This document shows, in pieces, positions 58,392-64,000 of a DNA stretch of 64,000 nucleotides. Each line of letters begins with the position of its first letter. The stretch's first letter is position 1. The notes beneath the pieces were generated by a model that saw nothing but the letters and a program-made list of their open reading frames with translations, had not been told where the DNA came from and did not search any database. The DNA comes from Neobacillus kokaensis (GTDB lineage: Bacteria > Bacillota > Bacilli > Bacillales > Cytobacillaceae): positions 76,146 to 140,145 of the forward strand of contig NZ_BNDS01000013.1 in NCBI RefSeq assembly GCF_014656545.1, written 5' to 3'. A program made the position numbers and the translations under genes.

Positions 58392-60779
58392 TTATTTTTC
58401 AAAAATAGCATTGGATAGAAGTCGGAACAAATAATCGGTGTGGTCCCGGAAGCCTGCCTCTAATCCAATTAATGTTACATCCTTATCCTGCTCTTTTACC
58501 AATACGGCCTGACCTTTTGCGTTTTGGTTATTTTTCCAATGACCGGCAAGGAAGAATTGATCGGAATTAGTAAAGCTGGCAGCGACTATATCATTGCTGG
58601 TATTAGTGTACCATGTAGGTCGATAGACAAATCCGATGTCATCCTTTCCATAGCCGCCAGTTAAGCCTGTACCGGCGTAATCAACCAGTACAATTCCGTT
58701 GCTGTTTGAGCCTGCCGTATTAATGGTGTCGTCAGTTAGGCCAAGTGTCTTTGTTGCCTGTGAAGCACTCCCGCCTACTGCTATATATTTCCCTCCATTG
58801 GCAACAAATTCAGTAATGTTTGCCGCCAGTTCTGCTTCTTGCTCCTTAGTTTGCAAGCCAAATTCTTTATTTGCTGCACTCGTGATCACACTGATTAGGC
58901 TGGATGAGCCGCTATAAATAAATACATCATACCCATTCAAACCATTTTCCGCTACTTCTACGGGTGTCACTTCCGTTACATCGAAACCAAGCCGTTTTAG
59001 GGCAAGCTTTGTACCACTGTGGGATTGTTGTTTACTGATACCGCCATCTTTCAAAATAGCTACTTTTAAACTGGATAGCGAAGCGGCATCTGCTGGCACC
59101 TTTGCGGTGGATTCAATTTTTAAACCGGATGCTTTCACAGCTGCCAAAATTTCATTGGCAGCGGCATATGTGTAAAATTCTCCTTTTGCATCACGCTTTA
59201 CAGCTACCCCCTGCTGGAGCAAGGTATTGACTAGCTTAACTGCTTGAACCGAGCTGTTTGGAATTAAGAATGGCCCCTTACCGAAAACAGACCCTTGTTC
59301 TGAAATATTGTTTACCTTAGTTGTTTTAACATCGACTTCCCCTTGGGCAGGAATCGCTTCAAATCCCCATAGTTCAGGCAGGCTCCATGCAGAAATATCA
59401 TACATGGCTCCTATGTCGTTGGAAATGTCTTCCCCGTCCCACAGCATGGTATTGGCTAACCCTGCTTTTGCTTGGTCCATTTTCACGATAAATGTTCCTT
59501 TAGGGTACGTTTTTCCATCTACAGTAAATGCCTGCGGTGCCTGACCGACTTCAATATCATTATTAATTAAATGATTAACCGCTTTATGTGTGACGGTTGG
59601 ATCTTTTTCATCAACCGGCAGGATATAAGCCTTTGGAAAGAACCCATCCTTGTGGAAGGGATGATCAAAGTTAATCCCTCGTTTAAACATTTCAATTTGG
59701 TCTGTAATCATAGCCTGCTTATTTTCTGTGGCAAAATTTAGTGCGCCGATAATAGCATTGTACATCCAGCGGACGCCATCCCAATCATTGGTCGGTGTTT
59801 CTAATGTATGACCGTACGCCCCGTGGTACATGGCATACATCGGTGTAAAGATTGGCGGATAATCATCCCAACCATCTTTGTCATTTCGCTGCGGAATATA
59901 GACACCCTTCATATTTTGATAGAGGGTACTTGATGAGAATGAACCTTTTTCCTTCATTATTTGTGCTTCCATCGCTTCTGCCTGTTTATAAGCCCACTTA
60001 TTATATAGGTCGTATTCATAGTTCGGATTATGCGGCGGAGTACATGGTTCTATTAACCCCTGGAGGTTAGGGGCATAATTTTTTATATATCCATGTGTAT
60101 CAAGAAACACCATCGGATTCCATTCTTTAATCAGTTCAACCGTCTCTCTTGTCTCCGGCTGGGACTGGGTAATAAAATCACGGTTTAGGTCGATTCCTTC
60201 TCCATTAAAACGGGTGGCATCAACACGCCCGTCTGGATTTTGCACAACATTAAAAATAAGGATGTTATTAGCGAGAATATTTTTTGTTTCCTGGTCATTT
60301 TCTGTTGCAAAGCGTTCGATTAACTGAAGCAGGGCATCTGTTCCAATAAATTCAGTTCCATGGATAGATCCATTGATCATAATAGGTACTTTAAAATCCT
60401 GATTGGCCGCAATCCAATCTTGAGCCTTTCCTGGATTTTTAAACATTTGCTTTCTTAACGCCTGAATTTTACCAAACTTACCTTGAGTGGACGGATCGGC
60501 AATTGTGACTACATAGAGGGGATGTCCATCTGCTGATGTACCACGCACCTCGACTTTAATACGGTTCGATTGCTTCTCAATTTCTTTTAATTTTGCCCCG
60601 ATTTTTGAGAACTTCACAAAGTCATAGTTTTCACTATTAAACTTGCTGCCATCCTGTTCTTCGTATACATTGACGTTTGTCCATTTTGGACTCTCTGCAA
60701 ACCCTGTTGCCCATGGGACTGTTGTGGTAAGTAAACTTACCGCTAAAACCCCCGCAATTTTCCTCTTATTCTTCTTCAT
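58392..60779 (-). CDS. secreted M14-family zinc carboxypeptidase
   Basis: The 795-residue protein has an N-terminal signal peptide (MKKNKRKIAGVLAVSLLTTT, then cleavage near GFAES) and an M14 catalytic domain: MINGSIHGTEFIGTDALLQLIE (zinc His and Glu), NPDGRVDATRFNGEGIDLNRDF, and MVFLDTHGYIKNY (zinc His). The C-terminal half lacks known repeats but includes ETTHK-free segments such as YDVFIYSGSSSLISVI and KYIAVGGSASQATKT, a class I amidotransferase-like or flavodoxin-like alpha/beta region. GGGAGG precedes the ATG. It probably trims peptides outside the cell and acts alone. Confidence 0.88.
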   Translation of the reverse strand: MKKNKRKIAGVLAVSLLTTTVPWATGFAESPKWTNVNVYEEQDGSKFNSENYDFVKFSKIGAKLKEIEKQSNRIKVEVRGTSADGHPLYVVTIADPSTQGKFGKIQALRKQMFKNPGKAQDWIAANQDFKVPIMINGSIHGTEFIGTDALLQLIERFATENDQETKNILANNILIFNVVQNPDGRVDATRFNGEGIDLNRDFITQSQPETRETVELIKEWNPMVFLDTHGYIKNYAPNLQGLIEPCTPPHNPNYEYDLYNKWAYKQAEAMEAQIMKEKGSFSSSTLYQNMKGVYIPQRNDKDGWDDYPPIFTPMYAMYHGAYGHTLETPTNDWDGVRWMYNAIIGALNFATENKQAMITDQIEMFKRGINFDHPFHKDGFFPKAYILPVDEKDPTVTHKAVNHLINNDIEVGQAPQAFTVDGKTYPKGTFIVKMDQAKAGLANTMLWDGEDISNDIGAMYDISAWSLPELWGFEAIPAQGEVDVKTTKVNNISEQGSVFGKGPFLIPNSSVQAVKLVNTLLQQGVAVKRDAKGEFYTYAAANEILAAVKASGLKIESTAKVPADAASLSSLKVAILKDGGISKQQSHSGTKLALKRLGFDVTEVTPVEVAENGLNGYDVFIYSGSSSLISVITSAANKEFGLQTKEQEAELAANITEFVANGGKYIAVGGSASQATKTLGLTDDTINTAGSNSNGIVLVDYAGTGLTGGYGKDDIGFVYRPTWYTNTSNDIVAASFTNSDQFFLAGHWKNNQNAKGQAVLVKEQDKDVTLIGLEAGFRDHTDYLFRLLSNAIFEK

Positions 60780-60989
60780 AACAAACCTCCCAAAATGAAT
60801 ATTTATTAAAATCTATGTATATAATTGAATTACACTTATTGTAAAATGAACTCCGCCAAAATACATCCATCCTTTCTACCAAACACCATTATTCTCCACC
60901 AGGAAGAAAGTACCATACACAAAATAACATTCTATGAATAAACCATCATTTTTTCATGCTGAACCATATTTATATTTACGAAAAAATAT

Positions 60990-61033
60990 GTCCTCTCAGG
61001 GCGTACAAATGTCCACAAATGGTGCCTGACACC
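60990..61033 (-). repeat. dispersed GGTGCCTGACACC element, half copy
   Basis: The copy reads TGTCCTCTCAGGGCGTAC, then AAATGTCCACAAAT, then GGTGCCTGACACC (61021-61033). It lies between the M14 peptidase start and tatA. The rest of 60780-61234 holds a terminator, a degenerate repeat and nothing else recognised. Confidence 0.85.
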
Positions 61034-61050
61034 ACTTTCCAACAAAAACC

Positions 61051-61083
61051 AAAAAAGACAGAAGGTGCACCCTCTGTCTTTTT
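61051..61083. terminator. terminator downstream of tatA
   Basis: AAAAAAGACAGAAGG pairs with CCTCTGTCTTTTT around a short TGCA loop, with one bulge. On the minus strand it lies about 150 bases past the tatA stop. Confidence 0.8.
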
Positions 61084-61132
61084 CGTTTGTTCTATATTTT
61101 TTTATCCTGGATATTTTTATTTTAATTTTTAA

Positions 61133-61194
61133 GGCTCAATTAAACTTGCCTGGTTGATTTGCTCTCGAGAACTTCGCTTTCAAGCAACATAGTG
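61133..61194. repeat. degenerate second copy of the TTAAACTTG repeat
   Basis: GGCTCAATTAAACTTGCCTG, GTTGATTTGCTC, ACTTCGCTTTCAAG and CAACATAGT match the order of motifs at 1417-1480 with many changes. It lies after the tatA stop. Confidence 0.45.
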
Positions 61195-61234
61195 ACAAAA
61201 TAATAGTTACATTCCTACCCACATCTCCGTTTAC

Positions 61235-61417
61235 TTAATTAACTTTCTCTTTTTTTTCTTCTTTTTCGTCTGTCATTAAATCCTTAGCAGAGTTTTTAAA
61301 TTCTCTAAGTGTGCTGCCGAAAGCACGTCCAATTTCTGAAAGCTTAGATGGCCCAAATATGATTAAAGCGATAACAAGAATTAATATTAATCCTGGTACT
61401 CCTATATTTTGAAACAT
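61235..61417 (-). CDS. tatA: TatA/TatE-type twin-arginine translocase subunit
   Basis: The 60-residue protein has a short N-terminal segment, one membrane helix ([17 protein letters not shown]), the hinge [14 protein letters not shown], an amphipathic helix ([14 protein letters not shown]) and a charged tail. AAGGAGG precedes the ATG. It lies 74 bases after a phosphoesterase with a twin-arginine signal, echoing B. subtilis phoD-tatAd, but no tatC gene follows in the window. It probably forms the pore for that substrate with a TatC encoded elsewhere. Confidence 0.92.
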   Translation of the reverse strand: MFQNIGVPGLILILVIALIIFGPSKLSEIGRAFGSTLREFKNSAKDLMTDEKEEKKEKVN

Positions 61418-61491
61418 GGTTTCTCCTCCTTAAAGATTCTTCTTTTTTGATCCACAACCAACTGTTAGAAGTTCTTTATTCATTTCTTTTT

Positions 61492-63216
61492 TTATTTACT
61501 ACCAACGGTAAATGTTGTAGATGCAACAGAATCATATCCACTGCCATAGAAATAAACCAATTTATACGTTGAACCTTCCTTATATCTTCCCGGATTAATA
61601 TTATTTTTTGGATTATAAGTAAATCTACAGATTCCATCTGTTACTTGGGTGTACATCCACCATATTGACGCGATGGATCCTGGTGTCTCATTTATTTCAT
61701 ATAAACCAATCCAATCACTTTTTGGAATTCTAGCATTTTCCACCGTAACTTCAACCGTATCTTCTATTCCATTTAATACATTTTTTGATAAGCTAATTTT
61801 TACTTCTTTTTCTACACCGTCCAGAGTTTTCCCCAACACTCTTAAAGAGTTATTACTTATATTTTCATATGCATCAAGTGCATGAACTTCAATCTCATAC
61901 ATTGTATTCGGCTTTAATTCGTCAATTTGTAATGTTAATGGATTGGGTACAGGATCTTTATAAAACTCTGAGAAAGCAAGAAATTCTTTAGCTATTTCTT
62001 TTGTTTCTACATTTCTTGCTACCACTTTATAGTCATGTACAAGAAGATCGTCTTTAGCTTGAGTAAACATGATGGCTAAACCGGTAGCAGTCGTTTTTTC
62101 ATTCACAATGGAAAGCATCGCATCATTTGTAAAGAAAGGTGCCTTATTGTCTCGATCTTCTGTGTATTTAAAATTCTGCTTATTAGCAGGATAGCTGATT
62201 TCGAATGGTTCAGCTGTCCAGTCATCGTTATGAATATCACGGCGTTTAATGATGACTTTGTTATTATGAACCTCTACAATCAGGGCTTGATTAAGGATTC
62301 CGGCATCTTCAGGCACTTCCCCCTGGATTCTTCCGCTATCAAGCCACAAGTAAGCACCTGTTGAAGTGCCAATAGAAGTAAAATCTTTTTGATGTATGAT
62401 TCTAGGGTCATCTAGCGGATAGTGGGTATGACCTGAAAAAGAGATAACTTGCGGATAGGCTTTTAAAGTATCGTAAAAAAGATCTCTATTTTGAGAGAAG
62501 CCCCATTCGCTTCCATAGATAGTTCCTTTAATTGGCTGATGGTGGAAGACAAAAATCGGTTTCTTTGGATCATCAGCATTTGCTATTCTTAACTGCTCAC
62601 CTAGCCACTTGATTTGTGCTGCTGAGAAGGTACCCTCTGTTCTGCCATCTTCGGTATAAAGAATGATAAAATGATAGCCTTTGATTATCTTATGATAGTA
62701 AATGGATTCCATCCCTGTTTTCTTTAGGAAAAGCTTTTGAGCATCTGCTACCGACAAGCCATTCCAATAGTCGTGGTTTCCGATCGCAAACATTGAAACC
62801 GCATTTGGCTGTTTTCTGACGTTATAAGCAGACATAAATTTATCGTATTCTGATGCATATCCATAATCCGTTAAATCTCCTACTACCACAAAAGCATCTT
62901 GGTCAGGTACAACCTTATTTAACTGCTCTAAAGTAGTAACAAATTTTTCTAATGTGCGATTACTATTAGAATTAATATGTACATCACTTATTACCGGAAA
63001 AACTAAATCTGGTTTATTGCCTTGTGAGTGAAAAACAGACGAACTAGATGCTGCGCTCACAGGTATACTAGTCAATGAGTTTACTAGCGTTAACCCTAAA
63101 GTAATCCCAGCAATTTTAGTTGTTCCCTCCAAAAAGGTCCGGCGATCCATTTCCTTTGTAAAAGGGGAATCGTTAAATAATCTTCCCTTAATATCGTTTA
63201 ATTTCCCATTTCCCAT
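61492..63216 (-). CDS. metallophosphoesterase with a twin-arginine signal
   Basis: The 574-residue protein carries the Tat signal DRRTFLEG (24-31) followed by a hydrophobic stretch (IAGITLGLTLVNSLTSIPVSA). The calcineurin-like phosphatase core shows VFPVISDVHIN, VVVGDLTDYG, FAIGNHDYWNG, PIFVFHHQPIKG and VISFSGHTHYPLDDP, a complete dimetal site. The C-terminal region of about 250 residues contains fibronectin-like stretches (KPNTMYEIEVHALDAYENIS). Export by Tat and action outside the cell are expected; the tatA gene follows. GAGGAG lies about 12 bases before the ATG. Its substrate is unknown. Confidence 0.88.
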   Translation of the reverse strand: MGNGKLNDIKGRLFNDSPFTKEMDRRTFLEGTTKIAGITLGLTLVNSLTSIPVSAASSSSVFHSQGNKPDLVFPVISDVHINSNSNRTLEKFVTTLEQLNKVVPDQDAFVVVGDLTDYGYASEYDKFMSAYNVRKQPNAVSMFAIGNHDYWNGLSVADAQKLFLKKTGMESIYYHKIIKGYHFIILYTEDGRTEGTFSAAQIKWLGEQLRIANADDPKKPIFVFHHQPIKGTIYGSEWGFSQNRDLFYDTLKAYPQVISFSGHTHYPLDDPRIIHQKDFTSIGTSTGAYLWLDSGRIQGEVPEDAGILNQALIVEVHNNKVIIKRRDIHNDDWTAEPFEISYPANKQNFKYTEDRDNKAPFFTNDAMLSIVNEKTTATGLAIMFTQAKDDLLVHDYKVVARNVETKEIAKEFLAFSEFYKDPVPNPLTLQIDELKPNTMYEIEVHALDAYENISNNSLRVLGKTLDGVEKEVKISLSKNVLNGIEDTVEVTVENARIPKSDWIGLYEINETPGSIASIWWMYTQVTDGICRFTYNPKNNINPGRYKEGSTYKLVYFYGSGYDSVASTTFTVGSK

Positions 63217-63397
63217 TATTATTGTTAGCTCCTCTCAAACGATAGATAAGTAGTTTCAATAAACAGAGTACGTTTATGTAATATAAAGTAGTACAAAGCC
63301 TAACATTTTTATTAAAAGATTGCTTTTTTCACAAAATAATAGTTCTTTATTGACAAGACTCTATGTATGAATGGCCAGCTTGCTCTTAATAAGGGAA

Positions 63398-63420
63398 TAA
63401 TTAATAATTAATAATTAATA
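63398..63420. repeat. short TTAATAA microsatellite
   Basis: TTAATAA is repeated about three times in a row in an AT-rich gap. No function is suggested. Confidence 0.6.
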
Positions 63421-63496
63421 CCACCTCCAAACTGTACAAAATATGACATATTCACACAAATTCCCTAAAACACTCATTAATCGTACACTATAATTA

Positions 63497-63756
63497 TTAA
63501 TCCAGTGTAAATGATTGGTAAATTTTATATTTTTTAGAATAACCTTTAATTAAAAGCTCTATTGCCTCACCATTGAAAGGGAAAATGATCAATGTCTCTA
63601 ATAATAACTCTTTCCTTTTCTATAGAAGAAATGGCTTCTCTTAATAAAACAACCGTCTATTCCTCAGGCACTTTCCTTAAGAATACATATTACAAAATTC
63701 AATATTTCCGGATCATCAAATGTTAAAAATGGTTTAAGCTTTTCTAAAATATTCAT
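63497..63756 (-). pseudogene. decayed gene of unknown family
   Basis: Minus-strand sequence from ATG 63756 encodes MNILEKLKPFLTFDDPEI and LNFVICILKESA before a stop. A second frame then gives TVVLLREAISSIEKERVI and IRD, and a third ETLIIFPFNGEAIELLIKG and YSKKYKIYQSFTLD to a stop at 63497. The three pieces are consecutive and look like one protein broken by a stop and frameshifts. I cannot name the family. The remainder of 63217-64000 contains AATAATT repeats near 63400 and no other recognised gene. Confidence 0.55.
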
Positions 63757-63980
63757 ATCCCGCCGATCCAACTAATATTTTTTACAAAAGCTCCGGTTGA
63801 AAAATATGTACAATACCACCCAAGTACGATTTTACAATTGATTAAAAAAAAGAAAGATAGCAACTATTGCTGATTGCACACCATTACATAATTTTCCATA
63901 AAATAAAGGTAAGAATCCAGCTGAAATCTTCAACAAGAAGGGAAAGATGTGGTGTTTCTTTTATGAAAAATCCTCGGCCT

Positions 63981-64000
63981 TGAAGTGACCCCTAAAAGTT
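63981..64000 (+). mobile_element. possible insertion-sequence end cut by the window edge
   Basis: The final bases TGAAGTGACCCCTAAAAGTT resemble terminal repeats of IS3-family elements (TGxxCTGACCCC-like). The element itself would lie beyond the right edge. No transposase is visible, so this rests on the end sequence alone. Confidence 0.3.

Noticed and set aside
20986..61033. GGTGTCAGGCACC elements as prophage attachment sites or IS ends
   Set aside because: They occur singly and in pairs at many sites with no integrase, transposase or target duplication between them.

Overview
The window comes from the chromosome of a low-GC, endospore-forming Bacillaceae (Bacillus sensu lato; a Neobacillus-like member is my best guess, from gene content only). 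The pointers are many YheC/YheD spore-coat-type ATP-grasp genes, a SigO-YvrJ-RsoA split sigma factor, AprX, GuaD, TcyP, RocB, AlaR-AlaT, a BirA-type operator in front of bioY, and strong AGGAGG-type ribosome binding sites with frequent TTG and GTG starts. No tRNA, rRNA, CRISPR array or intact transposase gene was seen.

Region 1 (1-19,560) is the accessory part: an island of eleven ATP-grasp-type genes (seven YheC/YheD-like, counting one cut by the left edge and one double-length fusion; three tandem TupA-like; one amino-acid-ligase-like), one Mur-ligase homologue and six glycosyltransferases (two GT34-like, two GT8-like, two GT2/GT7-like). It ends at a small cysteine-containing beta-rich protein. 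Every enzyme is of a type that joins amino acids or sugars, so the island looks like a biosynthetic locus for a peptide- and sugar-modified surface polymer, probably on the spore. The function is inferred, and the combination is the best candidate here for an undescribed system.

Region 2 (19,570-32,310) holds metabolic genes: an M20 N-carbamoylase-like enzyme, a LysR regulator divergent from a YeiH-family exporter, a lipoprotein, a PP2C-like phosphatase, YfcC transporter plus M20 amidohydrolase, alaR-alaT, and a lipoprotein upstream of an ECF sigma/anti-sigma pair. Region 3 (32,470-37,114) carries sigO-yvrJ-rsoA, an HlyD-like adaptor with a Yip1-like membrane protein, and the cystine transporter TcyP.

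Region 4 (37,323-46,043) is a seven-gene minus-strand run for arginine and guanidino-compound use (two amidinotransferase-fold enzymes, M20 amidohydrolase, DUF3311 plus sodium:solute symporter, RocB, RocE-like permease). It is divergent from an IclR regulator, with a palindrome inside a near-consensus promoter. Region 5 (46,150-64,000) holds a GntR-controlled ABC transporter with a clear operator, aldo/keto reductase, GuaD, an AGCS symporter, BioY, AprX, an NSS transporter with its tiny subunit, two membrane proteins, an M14 carboxypeptidase, TatA with a Tat-signal phosphoesterase, and a decayed gene beside a possible IS end.

Three repeat systems cut across these regions. A dispersed palindromic element built on GGTGTCAGGCACC occurs at about a dozen intergenic sites and supplies stop codons or C-termini to three genes. 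A 52-bp tandem array lies at 24,060-24,380. Two 21-bp arrays lie at 30,141 and 48,997. All three arrays share a TCGC(C/T)(A/G)ATA-like core.
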